A stretch of DNA of 40,672 nt, from NCBI GenBank assembly GCA_947462725.1, contig CANHPZ010000005.1:1-40672 (forward strand), given 5' to 3'. Each line of letters starts with the position of its first letter. Within the stretch, counting starts at the first letter, position 1. The DNA is from Flavobacteriales bacterium. Lineage in GTDB: Bacteria > Bacteroidota > Bacteroidia > Flavobacteriales_D > Sanyastnellaceae. A model generated the notes under the pieces. It worked only from the letters and a program-made list of their open reading frames with translations. It ran no database searches and was not told where the DNA came from. A program made the position numbers and the translations under genes. Below are positions 28,939-40,100 of the stretch, in pieces.

Positions 28939-30473
28939 GCGCTCACAGTTTGAATTTCGACGGGATGTTTCAAGCGCTCAAGCAGCTCATCAACATAGAC
29001 ACGCTCATTGCACAAACGCGGCACTTTATGCTGTCCGCCCAATTTGTTTTTATCACGCATCCAACGATAAAACGTTCCTTGTGGCAACGCAATTACATCG
29101 GGAAGTTGTAGAATAAAATTGAAGGCACGCTTGGCCTCATAATCGGAATTGAGCGACTTCAGCGTATCATCGAGAACTTGCGTAAATGCAGATAAATCTT
29201 GCGGAGCGCGTTCAAACTCGATGAGCCATTGATGCGCGCCGGTAGATTTCTCTGTCATGAATACAGGCGCCGCTGTATAATCAGCAACGGCAGCATCCGT
29301 ATGCAAGCAAGCGATGCGAATAGCCTCATCGGCGTTATCTACTATAAGCTCTTCACCAAAGGCATTGATGTAATGTCGTGTGCGACCACTCACTTGAATA
29401 CGAAACGGAAATTTCGAAGTGAAGCGCACAGTATCTCCAACCAAATAGCGCCACAAACCGCCATTGGTGCTGATGACGATGGCGTAATTCTGCCCTAACT
29501 CAACATCCTGCAAACTGACGGTTTTCGGATGATCCTTACCATACTCCGACATGGGCATGAACTCATAGAAAATTCCATAGTCGAGCATGAGCAACAAATC
29601 ATCCGCATTCAACCGATCCTGAATGCCGAAAAAACCTTCACTCGCGTTGTAGGTCTCCACGTAGTTCATCGATAAAGATGGAATGAGACGACTGAATTGA
29701 TCACGGTAGGGTTTGAAACTTACCCCACCATGCCAGAACAACTCAAGATTCGGCCATACCTCTTTTATATTTTCAGCCCCCTTAAGTTCTAGAATCCTTT
29801 TCAATAATACCATTGTCCATGAAGGCACTCCTGCCATCATGTAGATGTCTTCATTCATCGTAGTGCGCGCTATCATCTCGATCTTCTCCTCCCAATTTTC
29901 CATAAGGGCAATGTCACGCGAGGGTGTTCGCATAATCTCGGCCCAAACCGGAAGATTGCGAATGATTATTGCCGACAAATCGCCCGTGTATCCTTCTTCG
30001 TTGAATGGATTAATCTTAGATGATCCGCCCAGCACCAAGTGTTTTCCACTGTAAACTTTCGCATCCGGTTTTTGATTGTAGTAAAGTGCCAACAAATCTT
30101 TTCCACCTTTGTAATGACACTCTTCAAGTGCTTCTTTCGTAACCGGAATGAACTTACTCTTGGAATCTGTTGTGCCGCTGCTTTTGGCAAACCATTTCAC
30201 CTTCGATGGCCACAATACATTCTGATGACCGTCACGCAGAAGATCGATATACTCTTTGAATGATTCGTAATTGCGAATGGGAACCGCCTTTTTAAAATCT
30301 TCAACTGTTTTTATAGAAGAGAATTTATGATCAACACCAAATCGTGTTAGCGCGGCTTCATCAATTAAATTTCTAAACAGCTCGCCCTGCACCTCGACCG
30401 GATACTTCATGAAAAGATCGATCTGGTGCATGCGCTTTTTAATGAACCATCCAAAAACGGAATTTAACGGCAT
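28935..30473 (-). CDS. GH3 auxin-responsive promoter family protein
   Basis: KVKWFAKSSGTTDSKSKFIPVTKEAL; SFKPYRDQFSRLIPSLSMNYVETYNASEGFFGIQD; LWRYLVGDTVRFTS. Confidence 0.93.
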   Translation of the reverse strand: MPLNSVFGWFIKKRMHQIDLFMKYPVEVQGELFRNLIDEAALTRFGVDHKFSSIKTVEDFKKAVPIRNYESFKEYIDLLRDGHQNVLWPSKVKWFAKSSGTTDSKSKFIPVTKEALEECHYKGGKDLLALYYNQKPDAKVYSGKHLVLGGSSKINPFNEEGYTGDLSAIIIRNLPVWAEIMRTPSRDIALMENWEEKIEMIARTTMNEDIYMMAGVPSWTMVLLKRILELKGAENIKEVWPNLELFWHGGVSFKPYRDQFSRLIPSLSMNYVETYNASEGFFGIQDRLNADDLLLMLDYGIFYEFMPMSEYGKDHPKTVSLQDVELGQNYAIVISTNGGLWRYLVGDTVRFTSKFPFRIQVSGRTRHYINAFGEELIVDNADEAIRIACLHTDAAVADYTAAPVFMTEKSTGAHQWLIEFERAPQDLSAFTQVLDDTLKSLNSDYEAKRAFNFILQLPDVIALPQGTFYRWMRDKNKLGGQHKVPRLCNERVYVDELLERLKHPVEIQTVSA

Positions 30474-30526
30474 GCGATGTTTAGATAATAGGCTGCAAAA
30501 TAATTCAATTATTGCATTTGCTATGA

Positions 30527-30553
30527 TAAAAAAAGGCCGTCAAACGACGACCT
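30527..30553 (-). terminator. Probable terminator downstream of tRNA-Arg
   Basis: AGGCCGTC-AAAC-GACGACCT stem followed by a T tract on the minus strand. Confidence 0.55.
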
Positions 30554-30561
30554 CTTTCTGG

Positions 30562-30633
30562 TGACCCCGAAGGGATTCGAACCCCCATCTGAGGAACCGG
30601 AATCCTCCATTCTATCCATTAAACTACGGGGCC
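30562..30633 (-). tRNA. tRNA-Arg (anticodon CCG), CCA encoded at 30559-30561
   Basis: Minus strand GGCCCCG TA GTTT-AATGGATA-GAAT G GAGGA-TTCCGGT-TCCTC AGAT GGGGG-TTCGAAT-CCCTT CGGGGTC A CCA. Confidence 0.93.
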
Positions 30634-30693
30634 AAGTGCGCGCAAAAATAAGCATGATAGATGGCCAAACACAACGACAGGCTTAGGCTTGCT

Positions 30694-30701
30694 TATATTT
30701 G
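30694..30701 (+). promoter_or_regulatory. Candidate -7 element TATATTTG upstream of the CotH/lamin-tail gene
   Basis: TAnnTTTG match 36 nt before the likely ATG at 30737; no clear -33 element. Confidence 0.45.
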
Positions 30702-30736
30702 TTACATTCAGTATTCAAATTATCAGACACACCACT

Positions 30737-33700
30737 ATGACTACAACGCTCTTTCGTGCGTTATTGATCTTCTGCTTAAGTTTTACTTGTAATGCCCATC
30801 TGTGCGCGCAGCTCGTTATCAATGAAGGTAGCAACAAAAACACCGCAACACTTGTTGACGAAGACGGAGAATACAACGATTGGATAGAACTCTACAATGC
30901 AGGCACCGCTGCCATCGACCTATCCAATTACAGCCTAACGGATGATCCGGCACAACCGGCACAATGGGTTTTTCCGCATTACACGCTTGAACCCGGAGCA
31001 TTCCTTATCGTTTTCTGCAGCAGTAAAGACCGCGTTGCTTCTCCTGCTGCTGTTCACTACAATACTGCCTATGGATTTACTCCACAAGTAGGTTGGAATA
31101 ATCACGTTGCACAATCCACATACTCTTGGGATGGATTCTCCAACCTTGTGCTCAACACATGCTCATACTGGTCTGGAGGCTATACCTCGAATTCAATTTT
31201 CTGGCAAACCAACACCGACTATGTTGCATCCGTATCCTCGTTTATCGACGGCGGTGACTTTGCGTGTGCAGCGCAATATGGACAAACCTCAACACAGCGA
31301 CCGGTGCTGCGCATCAACAACACCATCATTGGTGATGCTACCGACCAAAACTGCAACACATGCTATCCTGCACCATATGGCAACTGGTACTTTAGCTCTC
31401 GGAATCAGATAATTTACCGAGCAGCTGATCTAATCGCTGCAGGATTGACTGCAGGCCCCATTGACTCATTGGCTTTTGAAGTGGCCAGCACAGACCCTTC
31501 ATTCTATGACTATGTGAGTATCCAAGTCACTACCACAAACGATGACCAACTCAGTTCTACGTTCATCAACACCAACGGCAGTTATTTCCATACCAATTTC
31601 GGAATTGCCGGATCAGGTGAAACCATTTATCTATTTGCACCCGACCAAACACAAATTGATGCACTCGAAATTTCATCGCTCGTGATGAATGTGAGCAGTG
31701 GAGATTTCCCCGACGGATCAAATACCACTGTATTATTCACCACTCCTACACCAGGCGCAACAAACAACTTTTCCGAACCGGCCGCGGGTTATTGTCAGGC
31801 ACCGCAGTTCACGATACAACCCGGTTTTTACCCGGGTCCGCTTTGGGTATCCATCATCAATGGCAATGGTCCACTTTCAGAGGTGCACTATACACTGGAT
31901 GGAAGTGAACCTACGGCAGCATCAGCAATATACAGCGGTGTCGCCATCAACATCATTCAAAACGCTGTATTGAAGGCGCGCGCTTTTGAGCCCAATCACA
32001 TCGCGAGTATGCCCAGCGTTGCGTCATACTTCATCAATACACAGCACATAACTCCAGTCATTTCGATTTCGACCAACAACGAAAACCTTTATGGCGCAGC
32101 AGGGATGTTCGACAATCCATTTAGCGACTGGTTGAAATCCGGCTATGTCGAGTATTTCGATTCAACAGACGCACACAACTTGCTCATGTCGCAAAACACG
32201 GGAATGATTATGGATGGCGGTGCAGGTGGAAGTCGCGCACAACCGCAGCATTCGTTTCGACTCAAATTAGCGGATGGAATTTTTGGTGACGGGCCTTTTC
32301 AAAATCAAGTGATACCTACCCTGCCCTATCGCTCAGAATTCAGCGATTTCTATCTCCGCAACGGAAGCAATCAATACCTCGCGCTTCAATACAAAGATGC
32401 CGCGCAATGTCGAATGATGTGCGAGGGCACGCACAACTACTACTCGGCATGGCGCCCTGTCACCGTTTATATCAACGGTCAATATCATGGCTTATATGAA
32501 CTGCGTGAAAAATTCAACGCCGAGAAATTCGAAATCGAAGACAATGCATCACGGAGTGGAATGGATGTTCTATCACTGAGCTATTACTACGGCGGCATAC
32601 TGAGAGGTGTTGAGGGTGACCCACAGCACTATTGGGATGATTGGAATGTGGTTTCACAACTTGATCCTACGGCAAATGATTACGTCAATCAAATCAGCCA
32701 GTATTACGACTTGGATTACTATACCGACTACTTCATAGCAGAGTCATTTATGGCCAATTTCGACTGGCCATACAACAACATCAAAATCTATCGATCGGAT
32801 GCCACGGATTACAAATGGCGTTTTGGTGTTCAGGATTTGGAACTGGGATTAGGCCCTAACTCCTGGACTGACTGCACCACGAATCACATCGAATGGCTCA
32901 TGGGCAATTCCAATGGCAACCCGTTTACTACTCCATGGTACAACATGATGCAGCACAATGACTATCGCGTTCGCTGGGTGAATCGTTTTGCAGATTTGAT
33001 GAATACATCGTATCGCACCGAGCGATTACTCGATATAGAAAGCTACCACTACAACATGGTAATTCCGGAAATGGCCAATTACATGGCCCGTTGGGGTGAT
33101 CCAAACAATGTTGAAGGCTATGTGCAATGGTTTACCGACAACCACAACATCTTCCGCGATCAACTCGCTTGCCGCACTGAACAAGTTCGCAATCATATTC
33201 AGAATCAATTTGGCTACAACGGTCTTTCTGAAGTTACCCTTGCGGTTTATCCGCCAGAAGCCGGAAGAATTCAAATCAATTCCATCATTCCTGATTCGTT
33301 GCCTTGGACAGGTATCTACTTCAACGGTGCGCCGGTTACAGTAACAGCCATAGCAAACCCCGGCTATGTCTTTAACTACTGGACAAGCGATAGCTTGCTG
33401 CAATCACAATGGCACAACGATACGCTTGTGATTAATATGTTTACAAACGACACACTCACTGCAAATTTCATTGGTGGCCCACAACCCATGAAACTCATGG
33501 TGAGCGAAATCAATTACCACGACGACAACACACAAGCAACCGGCGATTGGATTGAGCTGCACAACGATGGTAATGGCCTCGTAAACCTCACCGGATGGTC
33601 GCTTACCAATGATGTAAATATGCCTCGCTTCTATTTCCCTTCAGGAACATATGTAGCGCCGCATCAATACCTGGTTGTTGCGCACAACTTACCCTTGTTC

Positions 33701-34717
33701 CAAGCCCTTCACACCGATGTAGACAATGTGATTGGCAATTTTGATTTTTCGCTTCCCGCCAGCGGAGGAACTCTTCGCCTGCTCGATCATCGCGACAGTA
33801 TTTTGCGAGAAATAAACTATGGCGATAGCTTACCTTGGCCCATAGTGGCTGATGGTGGCGGCCGCACATTAGAATTTACAGAAGATGCCTTGGATCAAAA
33901 CAATGCCGACAACTGGTTTGCCGGCTGTATGTTTGGATCACCGGGTGAGGCCTATTCACCATGCACTTCACCTATTGTATTCAGCGAAATTAATTGCGCT
34001 TCTGCGCCGTCGTCAGACGCCGACGATTGGGTTGAAGTGCGCAACGTAAGCAACACTCCCTACGACATTTCAGGCTGGATTTTCAAAGACAATCAAGACA
34101 CCAGTGCGTTCATCGTGCCTCAATCAACGGTGCTCTCGCCTGGCGAGATGATAGTCCTTTGCAGAAGCACCAATCAATTCGATGCCATTCATCCCGGTGT
34201 AATCAACCGAAGCGGAAACTTCTCATTCTCTTTAAGCGATACGGGCGAATTGATTCGACTCTACAATGAACAGGGAAAGTTGAATTATTCGATGTATTAC
34301 GAAACCTCTGCGCCTTGGCCCATTCAAGCCAACCTGCAGGGATATACACTGGAACTGCTCGACAGCAGTGCCAATGTAAATAGCCCAGAGAATTGGTTTG
34401 CAGGCTGCGTGTTAGGTTCACCGGGTGCCTATTACACATCGTGCAATCCCGATGGCGTCGATGAAATAACATACGGCACTCAACTGCAGGTTTATCCTAA
34501 TCCTGCCGATGAAAACATCGCAGTCATATTGCCAAAACTGGCTCAAACACATGCAACACTATTCATCCACAATATGCAGGGACAATTGCTGCACGAGCAA
34601 AGTATATCCAATCGCGAGAGCACTTCATTGCATGTCGCTCATTTGCCCCGTGGTATGTATACACTTTCTATTCGAAGTGATCAATTCCTGTGGCATCAAA
34701 CATGGATAAAACAATAA
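30737..34717 (+). CDS. T9SS type-A secreted protein with three lamin-tail domains, chitobiase-C-like domain and CotH kinase-like domain
   Basis: DGEYNDWIELYNAG, ATGDWIELHNDG and DADDWVEVRNVS; VHYTLDGSEPTAASAIYSG; QHSFRLKLADGIFG...VYINGQYHGLYELREKFN; C-terminal LQVYPNPADENIAVILP. Internal start chosen at a signal peptide. Confidence 0.92.
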   Translation: MTTTLFRALLIFCLSFTCNAHLCAQLVINEGSNKNTATLVDEDGEYNDWIELYNAGTAAIDLSNYSLTDDPAQPAQWVFPHYTLEPGAFLIVFCSSKDRVASPAAVHYNTAYGFTPQVGWNNHVAQSTYSWDGFSNLVLNTCSYWSGGYTSNSIFWQTNTDYVASVSSFIDGGDFACAAQYGQTSTQRPVLRINNTIIGDATDQNCNTCYPAPYGNWYFSSRNQIIYRAADLIAAGLTAGPIDSLAFEVASTDPSFYDYVSIQVTTTNDDQLSSTFINTNGSYFHTNFGIAGSGETIYLFAPDQTQIDALEISSLVMNVSSGDFPDGSNTTVLFTTPTPGATNNFSEPAAGYCQAPQFTIQPGFYPGPLWVSIINGNGPLSEVHYTLDGSEPTAASAIYSGVAINIIQNAVLKARAFEPNHIASMPSVASYFINTQHITPVISISTNNENLYGAAGMFDNPFSDWLKSGYVEYFDSTDAHNLLMSQNTGMIMDGGAGGSRAQPQHSFRLKLADGIFGDGPFQNQVIPTLPYRSEFSDFYLRNGSNQYLALQYKDAAQCRMMCEGTHNYYSAWRPVTVYINGQYHGLYELREKFNAEKFEIEDNASRSGMDVLSLSYYYGGILRGVEGDPQHYWDDWNVVSQLDPTANDYVNQISQYYDLDYYTDYFIAESFMANFDWPYNNIKIYRSDATDYKWRFGVQDLELGLGPNSWTDCTTNHIEWLMGNSNGNPFTTPWYNMMQHNDYRVRWVNRFADLMNTSYRTERLLDIESYHYNMVIPEMANYMARWGDPNNVEGYVQWFTDNHNIFRDQLACRTEQVRNHIQNQFGYNGLSEVTLAVYPPEAGRIQINSIIPDSLPWTGIYFNGAPVTVTAIANPGYVFNYWTSDSLLQSQWHNDTLVINMFTNDTLTANFIGGPQPMKLMVSEINYHDDNTQATGDWIELHNDGNGLVNLTGWSLTNDVNMPRFYFPSGTYVAPHQYLVVAHNLPLFQALHTDVDNVIGNFDFSLPASGGTLRLLDHRDSILREINYGDSLPWPIVADGGGRTLEFTEDALDQNNADNWFAGCMFGSPGEAYSPCTSPIVFSEINCASAPSSDADDWVEVRNVSNTPYDISGWIFKDNQDTSAFIVPQSTVLSPGEMIVLCRSTNQFDAIHPGVINRSGNFSFSLSDTGELIRLYNEQGKLNYSMYYETSAPWPIQANLQGYTLELLDSSANVNSPENWFAGCVLGSPGAYYTSCNPDGVDEITYGTQLQVYPNPADENIAVILPKLAQTHATLFIHNMQGQLLHEQSISNRESTSLHVAHLPRGMYTLSIRSDQFLWHQTWIKQ

Positions 34718-34734
34718 GCAAAACTATGTGGCAT

Positions 34735-36000
34735 ATGAAAGCAACGTTCGGACTTTTCCTGCTAACACTTCCATTTCTACTGCAAGCACAAGCGACCAAG
34801 CGCGCCTTATTTATTGGGAATTCATACACCTACTACAACAGCCTACCTGAAATAGTTTCCGACATCGCGCAATCAGCGGGCGATACGCTTATCGTGTTTA
34901 GCAGCACGCCGGGCGGATACACGCTAGCGAACCACCTTAGCAATACCGCCACAATGAACTACATCGCTCAAGGCGGTTGGGACTTTGTGGTATTGCAAGA
35001 GCAAAGTCAAATGCCCGCATTTCCGCTAGCACAAGTGGAGGCAGAAACCTTTCCATACGCTGCACAACTCAACGACTCCATTCTCTATCACAACCCTTGT
35101 GCTGAAACTGTTTTGTATATGACTTGGGGCCGCCAAAATGGCGATTCACAAAACTGCGCCAACTGGCCTCCGGTATGCACATACGAAGGCATGGATGACT
35201 TACTGCAAGAACGCTACATGATGATGGCTGATTTGAATGAAGCACTGGTTTCACCTGTAAGCGCAGTATGGCGGAATGTGCGCGAGCTACATCCCGATAT
35301 ACAACTCTACGCTTCCGATGGCAGTCACCCATCGCCCACAGGATCTTATCTGGCAGCCATGTGCTTCTACACCACATTCTTTCGCAAGTCACCTCTCAAC
35401 ACGAATTATAGCTATACGATTGCCGATTCTACAGCAAACATGATTACCCAAACTGTTGATGAAATTGTATTCCAACACCTGAACGATTGGTACATTGGCG
35501 CATATGATCCGCAAGCCTCAGGTGAACTTACTTGGACAAATGCAAACGACCTTCAACTGACCAACACAAGTGCAAACGCAACTGAATCCTATTACGCATT
35601 GGATGGTGGTGACTTCACTGCAATGTTCAACGATAATGTTTCAATCACCGTTTCTGAACTCGGCACTCACATCATTACACTCATTGCCGCACATTGCGAA
35701 ATTGCCGATACAGCATTTATCACCTTCGACATTGCGTCATCGATATCAGAGAGCGCTCTGCAGGATGCAATTAGTATTTTCCCAAACCCAACACATGGCA
35801 ACACATGCATCGTGATTCCCGAAGGGTTTCATCAATCTGAAATATCAATCTTTCAATCGACAGGCAAAATCATTTTACAAAAAACACAACTGTGCAATCG
35901 ACAGCACTACATCGATTGTAACTCATGGCCTGCAGGGGTTTATACCGTGCGCATCAGCAACGCTTTCCACACCGTTTTCAAACGCCTTGTAATTGAATAA
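34735..36000 (+). CDS. SGNH/GDSL-type hydrolase with T9SS type-A sorting domain
   Basis: ALFIGNSYTYYNSLP; SDGSHPSPTGSYLAA; C-terminal SIFPNPTHGNTCIVIP. Start could be 34690, overlapping the upstream gene. Confidence 0.88.
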   Translation: MKATFGLFLLTLPFLLQAQATKRALFIGNSYTYYNSLPEIVSDIAQSAGDTLIVFSSTPGGYTLANHLSNTATMNYIAQGGWDFVVLQEQSQMPAFPLAQVEAETFPYAAQLNDSILYHNPCAETVLYMTWGRQNGDSQNCANWPPVCTYEGMDDLLQERYMMMADLNEALVSPVSAVWRNVRELHPDIQLYASDGSHPSPTGSYLAAMCFYTTFFRKSPLNTNYSYTIADSTANMITQTVDEIVFQHLNDWYIGAYDPQASGELTWTNANDLQLTNTSANATESYYALDGGDFTAMFNDNVSITVSELGTHIITLIAAHCEIADTAFITFDIASSISESALQDAISIFPNPTHGNTCIVIPEGFHQSEISIFQSTGKIILQKTQLCNRQHYIDCNSWPAGVYTVRISNAFHTVFKRLVIE

Positions 36001-36002
36001 GA

Positions 36003-37136
36003 TTACTCTGCCTGATTCGCCAATGCCATGAGCAAAGTGTATGCGCCATTGTACACTACGTTGCGCCCGTTGAGAGCTCCCTGCAACATAACCTCTACCT
36101 GACTGTTTTCTTCTGTGCCCATTTGCACTTCAAGCATTTCAAACGTATGCTGGTCGTTCCGCACAAAGATGAAGTTCTTGCCTTCATAGTGCACTACACT
36201 TGATATAGGCATGGCAGCTACGCGATGAACTCCCAATTCCACATCAGCCTGCATAAACATACCGGGAACCAATTGGTCATGGGCCGATGTGAACTTGCAA
36301 ATGGCTTCACCACTGCGTTGATCTGAAAGGTTAGCATGCACAAAAGCGATTTCACAAGCAACACTATCCTGCATTGTATTACCAACTGCAATCATCTTCA
36401 TCCCCGACTGCAATTCGCGCATATCCTGCTCGAACACGGTCAACCCCAAATAACAATCTTCCACATGAATAAACTCAAACATCACTTCAGATGGTGTGAC
36501 ATACTTGCCACTGTTCACGTTCACTTTTGAAACGAAACCATCGAATGGAGCATACAGCACAATGCTTCTGCTGATGTTGGATGAAGTCAATGCATCTGCA
36601 TTGATGTGCAGCAACGCCAGCTTCTCTTTCAGCGCGCGTTGCTCAGCCTGCGCTGATTCCCAATCGGCCTTGGCCAATTGAAAATCATGATCACTGGTGG
36701 CCTTCGACTCATTGAGTGAGCGCTGGCGCTCATAGTCAGCCTGCAGCATATTCATGCGCGATTTTATCGACACATACTGCTGCTGCAAATCGATGTACTG
36801 CAAATCTTCCATAGTAGCTACTTGCTGCCCCTTCTTCACGCGTGTACCAGGAACTAAAGAGGTAGATGTGACATAACCGCCAATAGGCACGCTCATGGAA
36901 TACACGTTTTGTGGAGGTACCTTCACTTGTCCGTTGAGATGCACCACGCGTGCTATTGATAACTGATGCATACTATCTGTTGTGATAGCCGCTGAAGCCA
37001 ATTGCGCATCCGTGAGTTGCACAATTGATGGTGATTTCGAATCTTCCACTGCAGAATTCTCTTCTGGTTTACTTCCGCAAGAGGCAACTAAAAGAACTGC
37101 TGCAATTGCTGATAAAATATGAATGCTGTTTTTCAT
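36003..37136 (-). CDS. Efflux RND transporter periplasmic adaptor subunit (CusB/HlyD-like)
   Basis: Lipobox LLVASCGSK; VPIGGYVTSTSLVPGTRVKKGQQVATMED barrel-sandwich hybrid; adjacent to CusA. Start set at MKNSIHIL. Confidence 0.93.
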   Translation of the reverse strand: MKNSIHILSAIAAVLLVASCGSKPEENSAVEDSKSPSIVQLTDAQLASAAITTDSMHQLSIARVVHLNGQVKVPPQNVYSMSVPIGGYVTSTSLVPGTRVKKGQQVATMEDLQYIDLQQQYVSIKSRMNMLQADYERQRSLNESKATSDHDFQLAKADWESAQAEQRALKEKLALLHINADALTSSNISRSIVLYAPFDGFVSKVNVNSGKYVTPSEVMFEFIHVEDCYLGLTVFEQDMRELQSGMKMIAVGNTMQDSVACEIAFVHANLSDQRSGEAICKFTSAHDQLVPGMFMQADVELGVHRVAAMPISSVVHYEGKNFIFVRNDQHTFEMLEVQMGTEENSQVEVMLQGALNGRNVVYNGAYTLLMALANQAE

Positions 37137-37140
37137 GTGA

Positions 37141-40100
37141 TCAATTTTGAAGTGTGTAATACTGAATTTCCGCGGCATCGCGGCGCAACTGCTCCTGGGC
37201 CTGCACATAATCAAGTCGAATTTGCAAGGCCTGTGATTGAAGCATCGTCCATTGCAAATAATCAATCGCTCCCTTGCTCAATTGTTCATTGGCACCCTGC
37301 CTGATTAGCGCGGCCGATGGCAATTGCTTCGATTCATACTGCGCAATTAAATCACGCTGTGCACGCCAGCGAGCAAGCGCAGAATTGAGTTCCCGATCCA
37401 TTTGCATGCGCTGCATTTCCAATTCAACTTTGGCAATCTCTACCTGAACCTTCGACGCTTCGAAATCCGATTTTTGTCCACCTCTAAGCAAAGGAATACC
37501 CAGGCTGATATTGGCTGAATGAAAACGATCGGAAGGCGTGTATGTGACGTTGTTCGGACCCAATCCGGTAAAACTCTGATTGGTATATCCCAGCGTGATG
37601 GAAGGAAACAATTGCGACTTTTGATAAGCTGACTCTGCCTGCGCGGTGTTCACGCGTGCTTGCATAATATTCAACATCGGATGATTGACTGCTAAGCTTG
37701 AGTCGATAGTCATACCTAATGTTTCATCCTCCTGAGTCAAGCTCGGTTGAAATGGTATTTCTGAATTCAATAACAATTGAAATTCGAGTTGCGTGATTTC
37801 CATTTCAGCTTGCACGCCCAAGAGCTGCGAACGCGCCAATTCGCGCTGCAACCTAGCCGAGCTCAACTCCAGTGTATTGCTCGCTCCAGCATCAAACCTA
37901 AGCTGCGTCCGGTTTTCAAATGCATCCATCATGATATTGGTCTCTAGCCAAAGTGCTTCGCTTTCCTTCAGAGCAAGCCAATGGTAAAACACATCGGCTA
38001 CTGTTCGCCTGATTTCACGCTCTGAAAGTGTGGTCGATAATACCATCTCTTTATACTGTGCATCATTCCAGGCTCTTTGCTTTGAGTATACCGCAGGCAT
38101 GCTGAAGCGCTGCTGAAACCCGAGCTTGTTGTCGGTGTAGTAGCTATTGACCTGACCATACTCAGCAAAAACAGCTGTCGGATCAAAATTGCTCTTGCCT
38201 TTGATATCCTGATATCGCTCCATCAAATGATTGCTCTTGATGCGCAAACTATTGCTGAGCGCTGTATCAACGGCAGACTCCAAACTGATTTGCTGCGCTT
38301 GTGAATTAAACGATATCAAAATAAGAATGGCAACAGATGCAACAGTCGACTTCAGCGTTACGCCTCCTGACTTTCCAATGCGCTCAAATCGCAAATACAA
38401 AATAGGCAACACAAACAAGGTGAGGAAGGTCGCAATCATCAATCCGCCGATAACTACTGTGGCCAAAGGTCGCTGCACCTCTGCGCCAGAGCCATTGCTC
38501 AGCGCCATGGGGAAGAAACCAAGCGATGCCACAAACGCGGTGATAAGAACAGGACGCAAACGCATACGCGTGCCTTCCATCACAATCTTGCGGGCATCCG
38601 TGTAGCCGTCCGACTTCAATCGATTGAATTCGGCCACAAGCACAATTCCATTCAATACGGCGACCCCGAACAGAGCAATAAAGCCAACGCCTGCACTAAT
38701 GCTAAATGGCATGCCACGCATGGCCAAAAAGAATATCCCACCCATCGCGGAAAGAGGAATGGCCGAATAAATCAACAATCCTTGCTTGATAGAATTGAAG
38801 GCGAAATAGAGCAGTATAAAAATGAGCAGCAAAGCCACGGGAACAGCAATGCTCAGGCGCGCTTTGGCCGCATTCAAATTTTCAAATGCGCCGCCATACG
38901 TCACATAGTAACCCGGCGAAAATTTAACCTGGGCATCTACTTTACTCTGGAGTTCATTCACCAACGACTGCACATCACGATCACGCACGTTGAAACCAAC
39001 CACAATGCGACGCTTCGTATCCTCACGTTGAATCTGATTCGGACTATTGACAATCTTCACATCAGCAAGCATGCGCAGCGGTACTGAACCTCCTTGAACT
39101 GTTGGAATAAGTAAATCCTGAATGTCGGTTAAATGAGTGCGTAAATCACCCTCGAGACGAACCACGAGATCAAAACGCTTCTCTCCTTCAAATACTTTTC
39201 CGGCGCTTTGTCCTGCAAAGGCTGTATTTACAATCCGATTCACATCAGCAATAGAAAGTCCATACTGCGCAATCAATTCGCGCTTGTATTGTATAACAAC
39301 TTGCGGCAATCCGGCAATTGGTTCAATGAACAAATCAGCTGCACCATCTACTGTATTAATGATACGTCCGAGTCTTTCTGCATAGGCCGACAACGAATCC
39401 AGATCTTCACCAAATATTTTACAAACTACATCTTGACGCGCACCGGTCATCAATTCATTGAAACGCATTTGCACCGGATATTGAAAGCCGGTGCTTAAGC
39501 CAACAACTTCTTCCAAAGCTCTGCTCATCGTATCAGCCAAATCGGGGAAGGTCTCTGCTGATGTCCATTCGTCTTTGTCCTTTAAGATAATCATCATATC
39601 AGCGGCCTCCATCGGCATCGGGTCAGTGGGTATTTCACTACTCCCAATTTTCGTGACCACCTTCTCCACTTCAGGAAATCTCTCCAACAAAATCTTACTT
39701 GCCTTCTGTGTGTACTCGATGGACGTATTCAAATTGCTTCCCGCCATTACCCGCGACTCAACAGCAAAATCTCCTTCTTCCAATGCCGGTATAAACTCTC
39801 CACCCATTCCCATTAAAACAACAATTGCAGCAGCAAACAAACCAAGAACAAGTGCGATAACTTTTCGCTGATGTTCGAGCACTTTTGCCAATGCGTTTTG
39901 GAAGTTGCGCTCGATAAACTTCATCATGCGATCAGAGAAATTTTCTTTATGCACAACATTCTTGCTCATGACCAACGACGTCATCATAGGCACATAGGTG
40001 ATGGAAAGCAGAAACGCCCCGAGCAAAGCAAACGAAACCGTTTGCGCCATCGGTATGAACATCTTGCCTTCAATACCACTTAAGGCATATGTAGGCAAGT

